Positions 48,605 to 63,244 of a stretch of DNA of 64,000 bases are shown piece by piece (the first letter of the stretch is position 1; every line of letters begins with the position of its first letter). The position numbers and the translations under genes were made by a program. The stretch comes from Penicillium oxalicum (taxonomy: Eukaryota > Ascomycota > Eurotiomycetes > Eurotiales > Aspergillaceae). The DNA lies in NCBI RefSeq assembly GCF_001723175.1, contig NC_064651.1, positions 2,790,001-2,854,000 of the forward strand. Direction: 5' to 3'. Below the pieces are notes generated by a model that made no database searches, had not been told where the DNA came from, and worked only from the letters and a program-made list of their open reading frames with translations.

Positions 48605-48820
48605 GGATTTGTAGCTAGACTACGCTCGTCGCAGCCGAGGCTTGTACAATATCATACACAAAGATACCCCATATGACAGTTCATTTCGGTCTAGGATAAT
48701 CGTACAGCGAAAAGACATCTGGGAGGCAGTCGTGTAGCATTATATGTACGGACCTTTCTAAGTCCATGTATTTGTTTCATTGCCCCCCTGGTCTTTTCCT
48801 TTTTTGATATGGCATGTCTA

Positions 48821-50744
48821 TTACTCCTCGCCGCCACCGACACCGCCAGCCTGTTGCGCCGACTTACCACTGCAGATGTCATCGACACGGAGAAGTAGGC
48901 AGGCAGACTAGATTCTCAAGTTAGAACATGTCGATCAGTATGAAGTGAGGCGGATCGGATGCTTACCTCAATGGCGGTCTTGATGCTCTGAAGCTTGACA
49001 GCTTCCGGTTCCCAAACGCCGTATTCCTTCATATCCACCAGGTTGCCGGACTCACCATCGAGACCCCAGGTGTTGTGGCCCTCAACGTGCTTAGCACGGA
49101 GACGAGTAAGCACACGAATGGGGCTTGCACCGGCATTCTGGGCCAACGTCCGCGGGATAACTTCCATGGCATCCGCAATAGCCTTGTACGGCCATTGCTG
49201 AACACCCTCAATGGAGCGTGCCAGTTGCCCAAGCTTCACAGAGACAGCCATCTCGATAGCACCACCGCCGGGGGACAAGCGGGGGTGGAAAATGACGTTC
49301 CGAGCGACCGCCATGGCGTCCTGAAGGTTACGCTCAATCTCGTTGATAATGTCCTTGGACGGGCCACGGAGCAGGATGGTGCAGGCCTTTGGAGACTTGC
49401 ACTTGCGCATGAATGTGAAATACTCGTCACCGATCTTCTCAATCTCAAAGAGTCCGCACTGAGTACCGATATCCGACTCCTGGATGTCGTCAACCCGGTT
49501 AACGATGGTGGCGCCGGTAGCACGGGCGATACGGTTGTTGTCAGTCTTTCGCACGCGGCGGATGGCGGTAATGTTGGCCTTGACAAAGTAATGCTGTGCT
49601 AGGTCTGCCGGAGAATAAATTGTCAGGGGGGAAAAGACCGCCGGAAGTCCGCTTGGGGGAACACTTACCAGAGACACCCTTCTCGGTAATCACCACATCA
49701 GGCTTGAAGGCCACGATGGCCTCACACATCTGCTTGACTTGCTCCTCCTCAATTTGAAGGATACGGTTCCAATCGTCTTCTTTGGAGACCTCGATGTTGG
49801 TTTGGGACTCGCCCTTCTTGTACTCCAAGGGGCAGTCGAGCAGCAAGATGCGCGGGTTCTCAATTCTCCTCCTCATCTTGGGGTGGGTAATATCCTTGTT
49901 CACCATGACACCGTCGATGACCTCGGAGTCCTCAATTTGACCACCGGGGACCTTTTCAATGCGGGCATACCGCTTGATGTCCACCTCCTGCTTACCACCG
50001 CCAATGTCAAAGGAGACTGTCCGCACCGCACGGAGAGCCAAGCCACACATCAAGTCCGACCATCGGGACACGAACTTTGTGCCAATAGAAGACTGGATAA
50101 GAGTGTACATCGCCTTGTCGTCATGAATATCGACGGGCACAGAAACCTCTTCGATGATCTGAAGGGCGTCGGCCAGAGCACGCTTGAAGGCGGAGATGAT
50201 GACGACTGGGTGGATGTTGCGTTCTAATTGAGGGAGAGCCTGCGCAAGCATTTCACCGGCTTTGAAATGGTTAGTAGGCGGAGCGGGAGTGAATTCCAGG
50301 AGCCTTATGGTTCCATACCCAGGATAATGACCGTTGTGGTTCCATCTCCAACCTCCTCGTCTTGGGTCCGACTGAGCTCGATCATGCTCTTCGCAGCAGG
50401 GTGTGAAACTTCGATCTCACGGAGAATTGCGTGACCGTCGTTTGTAAGCACAATACCGCCCATTGGGTCCAACAGCATCTTCAGCATGGCTTTGGGTCCC
50501 AGACATGATCGAATGATATCCGCAACTCTGCACACGAAATTAGCACCGGGCTTGATTTAACAAGCAAGCCGAGGAATTCAAAACCAAACGTACGTTTTGG
50601 CAGCAGTGATGTTAGATAGCTGCGCGCGGCGACCGACCTGGCGGTCACCGGCATTGGTGTCTAGTCGGCGGATTAGCAAAACACCGTCGACCAATTCACG
50701 GGAGTGAGGGGCACCATACTCATTACCACCACTGGAGCCTGCAT
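48821..50744 (-). CDS. cct3: T-complex protein 1 subunit gamma (chaperonin CCT3)
   Basis: One of eight subunits of the cytosolic TRiC/CCT ring that folds actin, tubulin and WD40 proteins using ATP. Six exons: 50744-50720, 50660-50594, 50527-50319, 50259-49669, 49604-48967 and 48907-48821, giving 538 residues, the usual length. The first exon encodes only MQAPVVVM and one base. Spliced to NTNAGDRQVGRRAQLSN it gives the classic gamma-subunit N-terminus. Group II chaperonin ATP-site motifs follow: VADIIRSCLGPKAMLKML, LTNDGHAIL and EEVGDGTTTVI. The equatorial C-terminal half has RLSPGGGAIEM and NTWGLDGESG. All introns have CTAAC-type branch points and agree in phase. The C-terminus is Gly/Glu-rich (GGVGGGEE). 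Confidence 0.97.
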
Positions 50745-51291
50745 ATTGTCCAGGGATATGAGAAAGGATTGAGTGCAAGCTGTAAGTGGACTTGCGACAG
50801 ATGGAACAAGAACACACCCGTTGAACACTGAAAAAGGAGCCGACTAAGATCCGCGTTAAAGGCTGCCCGCATCCTAAATTTCCAAAGTGGGAGCTCCCTG
50901 ACGCTAAGCCCAAATTGGCTATGCAAACCAGACAAACAGCTATATCTTATGCTATGAGGCCTCTTTTTCCCCGCCATGAGCATCGGACATTTCAGATGCA
51001 GATTGAACAACATCCTAGAGCTTCGAAATATGGTATGTCTATGGAATCTACTGCAGAGCGGTCCATTCCAAGTGGAGGATCTCAGCCAAAGGAACCTGGA
51101 ATTCTCTCGTCACCCAAATCAAGAACATCGGCGTTTACCTCCCACCTAGTTTGGCCTTGTCTTATTGTTCTCAATGCTACATTTGCCATTGATACAGCCT
51201 TGACAGCACTGTAGAACCTACCCCTTAGTAACAGTATATACGGTTGGTATTGTACATATGATTTATAAATATTTGACCCAAATCCTGAAGC
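50745..51291. other. Intergenic region between NAPE-PLD and CCT3 genes
   Basis: 547 bases holding the CCT3 promoter and the 3' end of the NAPE-PLD gene, both on the minus strand. Nothing else recognised. Confidence 0.5.
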
Positions 51292-52753
51292 TCAAAATTC
51301 ACGGCTTCCGCCAATGTCACAAACGTCAAAGACACCTTGCTCCGGCAGGTCAAACTTACGGAGAGCGGCCTTGAGCTTCTCTGGTGGTTCTAGGACATCC
51401 TCTTCCGTGAGGACCCAGGTACCCCAATGCATTCCTAGCGCCCTTTTACACCTTGTCTCTCGGAAGATCTGTACTGCTTCATGTGGATCGACATGTACAG
51501 AGCTGAACATATGGCGCGGCGCATATGCCCCAATTGGGATCAGGCCCAAATCGAACGGACCGCGGAACTCACCAACCTGCTTGAAAGCAGGGCAAGTGGG
51601 AAGCTCATCGTACTTCGGATCATGGTCATCTTCCCCTTCTGGCAATTTTGGAACAGATCGGTACCCTGTGTCCCTGTGGAGCTCATTAGTCAATAAGACC
51701 TGACAGATATGCGGCGGGGATCATACGTACCCTGTAAAGTAGACATGCTTGCCACCCGACTCAATGGCCCAAGATCCCCAGAGTGTTCGTTGCCTATCAA
51801 AGGGAGTTCTGGCGGTAGCATGCTGGCATGGCAAGAAGCCAATGCGTGCTTTGATACCCGCCGCAACCGAAGCCGCATTTTCTGTGACTCCGACCCTGGC
51901 CTCCTCATTTCCAGTTGGAGAGAGGGTGATTTCCCGCTCATCCCACCAGTCAAGCTCAGTGACCTGGGTGATACCACAGCTCTGGAACCACGTCTTCACT
52001 CCCAAAGGAACAAAGAAGTGGCAATTCGGGTGTCGCTTAGCGATTTCCATGACACCAGTGTAGGACAGATGGTCGTAATGATTGTGGGATATAAAGACAG
52101 CATCAATGATGGGGATATCACCAATCTTGCAAGGTGCGTCGGTAAATCGCTTTGGGCCGAGCAGGTTGTATGGACCACAATGTTCTTCTAAGACGGGGTC
52201 AAACAGCACGCGCAGCCCGCCAGGAAACTCGACGTAATAGCATGCATGTCCGAGCCAGGTTGCGCGGAGTCGGGGAGTGTCCCGACTTGGAAGGAAGGCG
52301 GGTTTGCAAACAGTGACAGTCGGACCAGCTGTATTTGGGACGTTTGCTTTGCCTGTGATGCGCCGCCTGGATCAATCGCAAGAGGAGTCAGAGAACGGGT
52401 AATAGTAGCGTTATGTAGGGTCGTCAATCTTACATGAGAATTTCGGCGGGGACTTTCATCGTGATATCCGTCCACGAGCTGGAGGGATTTTACATGTCAA
52501 TACAGCGACCAGACTTGCATTCGACAATAACTGCGTGCATGACTTACTCCCAAGGATTTCTGAAGCCAGACGAGGCATGGTGACTTTTCGCCGACGCATC
52601 ATTTGGAGCTGGTCTCACGGGCGAGCTGGCCACGCTCAGAGTGTAAAGGACGCCTGTGGTAGTCGAGCCCATCATGCGCGCGGATGGATTGGAGTAGACG
52701 TGCCGAACAATTGATGCTCGACATGGCCTGGGGCGCAGGGCACGAGTCCACAT
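51292..52753 (-). CDS. fmp30: Mitochondrial NAPE-PLD-type metallo-beta-lactamase-fold phospholipase
   Basis: Four exons: 52753-52548, 52478-52434, 52366-51731 and 51673-51292, 422 residues. N-acyl-phosphatidylethanolamine phospholipase D releases N-acylethanolamines from NAPE. The yeast relative Fmp30 is mitochondrial and linked to cardiolipin. Residues 1-30 form an Arg-rich amphipathic presequence without acids (MWTRALRPRPCRASIVRHVY). The body has NPWDSW, TWLGHACYYVEF and the zinc motif HNHYDH at about 178-183. The remaining ligands lie in LPCQHATAR, FTGDTGY and GMHWGTWVL, and all look intact. The splice sites (GTAAGT, GTAAGA, GTACGT donors) restore a family-typical sequence across each junction. 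The gene diverges from the mitochondrial Bcs1 gene. Confidence 0.93.
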
Positions 52754-53223
52754 TTAAATTGCCTGATAAGAGCGCTTGAAAAGGCAGGATCAGTCCTCAC
52801 CCAGAGCCGGAAAGCAAGCCACCAAGCCTAGCCAGTTGCGTCAAGGAAAACAGGGCCAGACGGGAGAAGAGGAAGCTTCCGCTAACTCCGCGTCGGAGGT
52901 TGAGACTCGCCGATAAGCGTTCGGCCACATGGATCCTCCATGCCCGGCGCAGGTTGACGGATGAGGTCGTGTTTAATTGGGCATCATAAACCTCCGACTC
53001 CTGGATTACCGTTATGACCCAGGTCTGTGAGATGATCGAAATGGCATCGCACTGACGGTCAAGACTGCTTGGAGCAGGTTCATTTCGTGGTTAAGGTTCC
53101 GTCGTGCGACCGTGCAATCAGAAACACAGGGTCACTCGGCCCGTTGAAACTCCGACATCTGGTAGTGATTCTTATCGCCGGACAATTCGATGTTGACCAG
53201 GGATCTGCTTGAGGCTGGTTGAC
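52754..53223. promoter_or_regulatory. Bidirectional promoter region, NAPE-PLD / Bcs1
   Basis: 470 bases between the two start codons of genes for mitochondrial proteins. An inverted CCAAT box (ATTGG) lies at 52976. Fungal genes for respiratory proteins often use CCAAT sites, so common control is plausible but not shown. Confidence 0.45.
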
Positions 53224-54842
53224 ATGGAGCCAAATGATGCTTCCCATATAGCGTCTGCTGCTCCGTCGCCCACAGCGACGGATCTCATACTCCAGCAACG
53301 GACAGGGGCACTACAAGCTGGACCAGCGACAGTGGCTTCCGCGGTGCCGAAAGGTGATGGAAGCCTTTTCTCGCAGATCACGGATAACCCGTTATTTACG
53401 GCGGTATGTAGCTCTCCCTCAGTCAGGGGACGTGGAAAACGGTGGAAGGCACATGGCTGACAAGTGTCATCGTATAGGGATTCGGTCTCGGCGCTCTAGG
53501 TGCAGGTTTAACGTTTGCACAGCGAGGCGTTCGCCATGGCGCAGCTCTGTTGCGTCGTCGAATGCTGGTGGACGTAGAGATCAGCATCAAAGATGATTCG
53601 TATCCTTGGTTCCTTCATTGGATGACACTCTACCAGCAATCGCAGCTCAACACTGCTCGCGCGAGCACGCAGACTAATGGCTTCGTCGACCGTCTCCTTC
53701 ACAAACTGACCCCCGGCATGCGTCATCTCTCCATTCAAACATCAAAAGTGGAACACTCCAACGGAGCCATTCACACACAATTCTCGCTGGTACCAGGACC
53801 TGGAAAGCACATTCTTCGCTACAAGAACGCGTTTGTGTTTGTGAATCGAGTGCGAGAGTCAAAATCCCGAGATCTCCAAACAGGCAAGCCGTGGGAAACC
53901 ATCACCCTTACCACTCTCTACTCGCAACGACACATCTTCGAAGACCTATTTACCGAAGCACACGCCTACGCCGCTAAATCACACGAGGGCAAAACTACAA
54001 TTTACAACAGCTGGGGGACTGAATGGCGGCCGTTCGGCAACCCTCGACGCAAGCGCCCGCTGGAATCTGTGGTTCTGGATGAAGGCGTCTCTGAGCGCAT
54101 TGTTGATGATGTTCAAGACTTCATTTCAAGTTCTGCCTGGTATCACGATCGTGGGATTCCTTATCGCCGTGGGTATCTTCTCTATGGGCCGCCGGGGACG
54201 GGAAAGAGCTCCTTCATACAAGCTCTTGCCGGAGAACTGGACTATGATATTGCCATTCTCAACCTCAGTGAGCGTGGCTTGACCGACGATCGATTGAACC
54301 ATCTCCTGACCATTGTGCCGAATCGGACGTTGGTTCTTCTGGAAGACGTGGACGCTGCTTTTTCAAATCGTCGGGTTCAGACTGATTCTGACGGCTATCG
54401 TGGCGCTAACGTTACTTTCTCCGGCTTACTCAACGCACTGGATGGCGTTGCCAGTGCCGAGGAACGTATTATCTTCCTCACCACCAATCATGTCGAGCGT
54501 TTAGACGAAGCTCTCGTGCGACCGGGGCGCGTAGATATGACAGTGCGCCTTGGCGAAGTGACGCGCCACCAAGTCGGTCGCCTATGGGATCGTTTCTACG
54601 AAGATATTGATCCGTGCGGAGCTCAACGCAAGGTTTTCCTCGATCGCCTCCAGCAGCTTGGTCTCATCGAAGACGAACACGGGAACAAGACTGATCGGTC
54701 AAAGAGCACGAGCGCCGCCGCTCTCCAAGGCCTGTTTTTGTACAACAAGGGTAATCCGGAGGGGGCGATTGCCATGGCAGAAGGGCTTACCTTTTCGGTC
54801 CACGACGAGGCCTTGGAACATGGCCCGAATCGGAATGACTAG
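53224..54842 (+). CDS. bcs1: Mitochondrial AAA ATPase Bcs1
   Basis: Translocates the folded Rieske iron-sulphur protein across the inner membrane for insertion into the cytochrome bc1 complex. Two exons, 53224-53403 and 53478-54842, 514 residues. The first 40 residues are a Ser/Ala/Thr-rich extension. Splicing then creates the single membrane segment (NPLFTAGFGLGALGAGLTF), followed by the basic RGVRHGAALLRRRM import signal, the family's internal targeting design. The Bcs1-specific domain contains DVEISIKDDSYPWFLHWM. The AAA domain has Walker A GPPGTGKSS at about residue 297, Walker B LVLLEDVDAAF at about 347, LSERGLTDDRLNHLL between them, and the arginine-finger region RPGRVDM. These match true Bcs1 rather than the expanded Bcs1-like paralogues. 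A GTATGT donor and CGTATAG acceptor support the intron. Confidence 0.95.
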
Positions 54843-55495
54843 ATGTATACTAAAAAGATGTAAAAATGACCTCGTGGTATTGATCTGCCTTGATGTTCAG
54901 GTGATCTTAAAGAGCCTGTTTTTTGCCGGTTCATCATCAGAGTGCATGGTCCGTCTCTGCAACTCCCAGGCGAGTTGTACTAAAGCCTACTCGCGTCGGC
55001 GCACCCGACCGGCAGAGCACTTTGAGCCCTGTCGGTGTGACTTCTGCACGCCACTAATTACCCACCACCAATCCGAGATGAGATGAGAGTTAGGATTACT
55101 CAAGACACTCAAGAACCTCGAGCCTCACGCATGCGACTCCAATCAACGGCCCTGTCCCGTAGCGCCGTCGTGCACTTATGCACTCTGATCATGCAGAGGG
55201 GGCCAATCACATCCGCTACGCACTACGCGCCGGCTCCAAAAATAGGGCTATCACATACTCTTTAGCACTCGATCCATGCAGTTTCCCACTAGCTCTACGT
55301 GCGGGTTGCTGTGATTACATGTCTCGAGAACTCATGTGCTATATGGTCTTCAATACATCCCCGCGGAGGCATATGTGCCTTCGCGTCTTCTCTTCATTGT
55401 CGTTGGTGTCCAACGTGTTCTCGGTACCTTCACCTCTTGACCGTTAAGACGCCTAGAGGTCGCTGTGATTTGAAAGTCACATAGAACAATCGCCT
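54843..55495. other. Intergenic region, no gene seen
   Basis: 653 bases between two plus-strand genes, holding the Bcs1 3' end and the promoter of the next gene. A 159-codon frame overlapping the end of Bcs1 in another frame is a shadow. Confidence 0.5.
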
Positions 55496-57560
55496 ATGAT
55501 GAGCCAGTTCCAGCTTTTTCCTCCGCCCTCGCCGGAGAGGGCCGAGGCTAAGATCGAGAAGAATCCATTTCGCAGAGGTGCCAGGAAAGCCTCAACATTG
55601 GCCGAGCAGCATCCGTCTCCAATCAGCCTTCATGAGATCAATGGCTCTCCAAAAACTGAGACAGTATTACTGCAAATCATTGAAGACACTTCGTCATTTC
55701 CTCGTCCGCCGTCTCGAACGCATGTTGCCAGATCCCGCTCCCCAGCGTCGACGGCGGCCCTTCCGCAAGCCAAGTCTTCTCCTCTGCTTCACGGTCAGAG
55801 CTGTCAAGGTAGCAAAGTCGTCAGTCGTCCCTTGCCATTACGGGACAGTGCAGACAAAGAGAGAGGGAGCAGCAGTTCCAGCAGCCATCAAGTTAGCAGC
55901 GCAGATACGTCGCCACAGTCATCTCAGTCATCTGTGTCGCCAATTCCAATGAGATCAATGTTTCCCCGTTTCGATCCCAACTTCCCTACGAATAGATCCA
56001 ATGCACGACCTCCTCCTTCCAAGCTCGGTGAAAGCCAAAGGAAAAAGTCAAGAAAACCGCAACTCACTCTCAACACATCTTCCGAGATAGACAGTGTCCT
56101 GGGGCCGAAGACTGTTCCGGCGAGCGTATTGAATTTCCCCAACGGTATTGCTGATTCGGAGGAGATACGATATTCAACCCCATACGAACTAGAAGTCCTA
56201 TGGGAAGCTGCGAATGGGCAAAGACCGAAGAATCTGGCTGGAACTTTCAGCATGCATTTTGCCAGGTACGCTCTCTGAGTAGGCGCTACGGTCCGCTGTC
56301 ACTCACTTACTTTGTATCAGGACTGAGCCCGCAACTTTCGCATTGGGACATATGCAACAACCATTGTACACGTTAGAAACATTTGAGAACGACGAGCTGT
56401 CAATCTCTCGAGGGATGCCGAGTAAGGCCAACAGCAACGTGTCGGTCATGTCACTTAATCTCGAGGACCGTCGACGTCGTGAGCATCCTCACGACGGCCT
56501 GGTGACTCTACTGTTCTCTAGGCTAGCCGCGATGCTTGCCATTGAACAAGCAGAAGACATCGCCAAACTCCACCTTTTGAACCCCTCCGAGGCCGCCAAA
56601 ATCGAGACTGAGGCTCTCAATCGAGCATCCGCCCAAGAGTCTTGCCGTCTGTCGTGGAATCGCAATTTGAGACTCTATGAGCTGCGCCATCCCCAGGTAG
56701 CAAGAAGACAGCCTCTTGCGCTTGTGGGGGCCGGGGGGATTCCACTCTCACCAGTACAGTCCGCACCTTCGGGAGTCCTGTTCATCACTGTCTCTGCACC
56801 GTCGAACGACGTTACTCCTCGACAGGCCCCCACGATACTGGTGACGAATCCCTCATCCTCGACAGCCCTGGCGGTGGCGCAGCAGGCTGCGAATTCACGA
56901 ACATCGACCCTCCCCGTCGCTGATTCGGACGAGCCGCTCGTCGCGCTGGACTTGACGACCCGCACGCTTACGATATCACCCGCTGCGATTATCGCCACGA
57001 TACCATCGTTGTATGCGGTCGACTCGGTGATTGCGGCTGTACTCGCCGTCGCCGTCTCGGACGAGGCTACGAACCCTATATTAGCCGATATGGAGGTCGA
57101 GCCACCCAGTCATCATGCTCAAGACTCACAAGCTGGACCGGGAATCTGCGCTCCCTATCGGGGCCCACTCATCACGACTCAAGCGGAGCGCGAAGACTAC
57201 GCTGAAAGTCTTCAACTTGCATCACAAATTCGAGCTGCAAAGGACGAGACAGATTCGAAAAAGAAACGACGAAACCTCTTCAAATTTTGGAGCACAGACC
57301 GCTCCTCCACATCTGGCCAGGCGCCAGGTACCAGCAAGAACCAAGAGATTGTGGTGGAGGAATTCGATCTCGAAAAATATGGCCGCTATGGCACGGGCTC
57401 TTCCCGAGAAGGCAAAAAACTTCCAGGAATCACGCGTACCTTGTTGAGATTATTGTTCCTGGGCCTCAATTTGATCATCAAGGGTATGACTTTGTTAGTT
57501 AAGATATTGGCTTGGCTTTTGGTACGTTCTACGCGATGCGTGACGAGCGATAAATTCTGA
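55496..57560 (+). CDS. Large fungal protein of unknown function with C-terminal amphipathic/hydrophobic helix
   Basis: Two exons, 55496-56265 and 56321-57560 (GTACGC donor, TTACTTTGTATCAG acceptor), 669 residues. It starts MMSQFQLFPPPSPERA, followed by NPFRRGARKAST and a Ser/Pro-rich region. A conserved-looking stretch around the intron (STPYELEVLWEAANGQRP; TEPATFALGHMQQPLYTLE) leads to an alpha-helical segment (LLFSRLAAMLAIEQAEDIAKL). The latter half has a long low-complexity Ala/Val/Thr region, a basic patch (KKKRRNLFKFW) and a C-terminal hydrophobic stretch (LLRLLFLGLNLIIKGMTLL), perhaps a membrane anchor. I recall such proteins in Aspergilli under the misleading name 'acetylserotonin methyltransferase-like', but I see no methyltransferase motif. 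A GTACGT sequence in the last codons could be a further donor, so the extreme C-terminus is uncertain. Confidence 0.8.
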
Positions 57561-60206
<2,646 letters not shown>

Positions 60207-61109
60207 GCCAAGACCAACACGATCCTGATCCGTTACGCAACCAAGACACACTCGATAGATATCCAACACGAGTGTACCGTTGATGACAGGTCTGGCCTAT
60301 TGTGAGTCTGTTTGCAGAGGAGAAGATGAAGATGTAAACGCAATTTGTGGAGTGACTCGATGCTTTGGGAGCTACAAACCTTTGAGTGGGTTCTTTATTG
60401 TTATGGCAGCGGGTTTCTTCCTTGTTATCTTTAGTCTCTGTCGTTTGACGATGAGTATGGGACGCGCCTGGGATAGCTATGTTAGTTTCGCCAGAGAATA
60501 AGAATTATTGGGCTACGAATGTTATAAAGGCAAGACTCACAGATACTCCTAGTTGACGTAGTGTCTGGCTGACGTGACTCGGGCAAGGCGTTTGGGCGGC
60601 CCCTACTGCTTATTGAGATATTCCCCAGTCATCGACTCGGAAGAGAGCCGCATGACTCTTATTGTGTCTCAATTGCCGCCCATGGTCGTGATTAGACGCT
60701 ATAAAAGTGCGAGCAAAGACTTCGTGAGATATAGCGAAACTCATATTCAAAACTTTAAGCTTGATGGACGTCAGAGACGTGGTTCATTTACCTCGATGTG
60801 GCTGCAACCAGAATGGGCGAGCGGATCTCTTTCTGACATGCATATGGGGACTTGTGTTTGAGATGGATTTTCATATAACTAATTAAACAAGACCAAGGCA
60901 CTATCAGACCATTTCCGAAGTCGCGGTCAAGCAAAGAGGGGACCGGAAACACTTGAATGAGCCATGCGTGCTTCGAATTGAGGGAAGAAAAAAGATTGTG
61001 GAGGGAGATAAGTTTGAGAAGAGCGAAGGAGCGACAATAGAATTCAAATCCTGCAGGTGTACCATGGGGGGAGTCTGGATAATGATATGCCGTCAATCCT
61101 CTTACTAGC
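60207..61109. other. Intergenic region, no gene seen
   Basis: About 0.9 kb. A 73-codon plus-strand frame at 60280-60501 contains one hydrophobic stretch (SGFFIVMAAGFFLVIFSL) but nothing else supports it as a gene. Confidence 0.45.
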
Positions 61110-61949
61110 TCACAGAGCAGCGACAAGGCCCATCACAGCGGCAACTCCAACTGCGGCAAGCCCGCTCTTCAGAGCGTTGACTCGGGGCGCAGCGCCCTCG
61201 AAGGGGTAGTACTGGCCGGAGCTGGCACCACTGGGGCCGGGGGTAGCAACGGAGATATGAGAGCTGTACATGGCGGACCATGAAGCAGACGAAGCAGGAG
61301 TCGCGTAGGCAGCCACTCCACTCGACATGCTGCTCGCCATGGGAACGTTGACGGGGATCTGAGAGACGTGAGCGTGGTCAAAGGGGAGACTGGTGCTCTT
61401 GCAGCTGCAGTCGGTGCGAGTCTCGGTGACCCAGACAACGCTGGTGGCAACGGAGTCTTCCATAGAAGGACTGTACGCGCGCTCGATCATCTGGCGCGCG
61501 GGCTCCATGGGCTGGCCAGCATGGCGGGCAGTTGAAGACGTGCCGCTGCCACAAGCAGAGGAGGCCAAAGCAGCCACATCTACAGAATAAGAATGAGCTC
61601 AGATGCTGCGTCTATCGGTCCATGAGGTGGAAACACTGTGAACATACCAAAGCTTGACCCGCTGCAAGCAGCCTTAGTTGCGTCGGACAAGCTGAGCAAG
61701 GTGTCTTTGTTAGCGCAAAGACAAGCCGTCGAGCTCAAAGAGGTGCAGTCGGTGAGCTTGGAGCCGCCAATATTGTTCATGGCCGCAGTCTAATATCATC
61801 AGATATACTCGGTTATGAATTGATCCATCCCCATGCATGGGGGGAGAGGAATCAGGAAAACGTACTGCGCAGCGGATAAAGTCATCAGTAGCACTGGTAC
61901 TGGCCAGAGCCGTGGTGGCAAGGAAAAGGGTAGCAATGATAGAGCGCAT
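61110..61949 (-). CDS. Small Cys-rich, CFEM-like GPI-anchored surface protein
   Basis: Three exons: 61949-61866, 61789-61648 and 61579-61110 (GTACGT and GTATGT donors), 231 residues. The signal peptide MRSIIATLFLATTALASTSA is followed by a domain of about 65 residues with six Cys in the order RC...DC...AC-LC...AAC...SAC (ACLCANKDTLLSLSDATKAAC). This matches the central CxC part of CFEM and related small Cys-rich modules but has two Cys fewer than classic CFEM. The rest is Ser/Ala/Pro-rich with one DCSCKS pair, and the end is hydrophobic (LAAVGVAAVMGLVAAL), a GPI signal. It is probably a wall or plasma-membrane surface protein; haem binding is not established. The signal peptide decides the start. 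Confidence 0.85.
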
Positions 61950-63244
61950 ATTGAAAAGGAGTGTCTTGATTATTCAAATTGAAAAAGGAGTGTGGTGAAT
62001 GTGGCTTGCACAATCGATTGGAATACAAGGAACTGATGAACGGGCTTGAAGATATCGAATTTCTCTCACTCGATGCACAGGTACCAGTCATCAGTTAAAT
62101 AGAGTCCTGATAACTAGACACCGAACTCCGTAGAGAACCCTACTAATGCCCCCTTGATGCCGAGAAACTTGATCGGGGGCATGGAGGATAACGGCGAGAA
62201 ACATTTTTGAATGCGCAGGGCGAACCAACCGAATCGCGTCGCCTGTCGTGCAGACAAGCTTTATTGGCAAATCGGCAAAATCTTCGCTTGACATGTAACG
62301 TTCTGTCCACTGCTTTGAATCCTGGTGGATCGCTCGCTATCGAACTGGAATGGTGTAAGAATGTTCCCTTTCGACGTGTTCCCTCTCTGGTCCTTGCTTT
62401 TGGTGAGTGGTCGCCCCGAGAAACGTCAAGAATTCTCCGAAGAATGAGACACAGTCAACAATGCGGTTTGTCATTCGTTGGAATTCTCAAAAGTTGTAAC
62501 AGGATATGGTATTTGTACACAGTCAGTTGATCTTCTCAGGTGGAAAGTGTAGAAATTGGTGTTGATTGGACTGCCTGAGGTTTTATGTTCCTCGGCCTCT
62601 GGAGTGACGCGGCGGAAACATACATCTGAAGGTGCGAGAGAGGGCCTCATACAGCACCATGAAAATGCGTGATGAAGTCTCCTCCTCGACTCAAAGAATA
62701 CTAACACATTGCCCATGTGAAGCTCATCCACAGACTGGTCAAATCGCTCAGCTTCTGGCTCGTAATCACTCTATACTAGGGCCATCTTATAATTGCAGCT
62801 TTGACAGTAATCCAGACCGTAGATAGGTAGCGCGTATGTAACGTGTAGAGCCACGTATTTACTCCAATGAAAGAACTTGGAGAGGGAGGAATCTCAAGGA
62901 CATGTCTCCGGTGGTGGAAGAACCTTACTTGATTGATCTGTATGATATGAGTCTTTGATCCTCAATCTCGACCGAAAAGGATTCTCTCTTAGGATCCTCC
63001 GGTCGGGGTGGAAAAAACACCTAGGGGAGGGAATATATCTATTTCCTCAAGGACGATGATCAAATTATTACTACTATGATTAAATTTATTCACATACTCG
63101 TATATCTTGACAGGGGATCGCATCCATCCCCTTCGACATCACCGCATCATTATCGACCAAAAAATGGAAAAAAAAAAAGAAAAAAATCTGCGGCCGGCTT
63201 GAACTCCCATCATCCAAAACAATACAATTTGACCATTAATCATT
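61950..63244. other. Intergenic region of 1.3 kb, no gene seen
   Basis: Promoter of the CFEM-like gene at the left and 3' flank of the transporter gene at the right, with an A-rich tract at 63165-63187. No supported frames. Confidence 0.5.

Noticed and set aside
60280..60501. 73-codon frame with one hydrophobic segment downstream of the broken kinase
   Set aside because: A single hydrophobic stretch is not enough; no signal or family resemblance.
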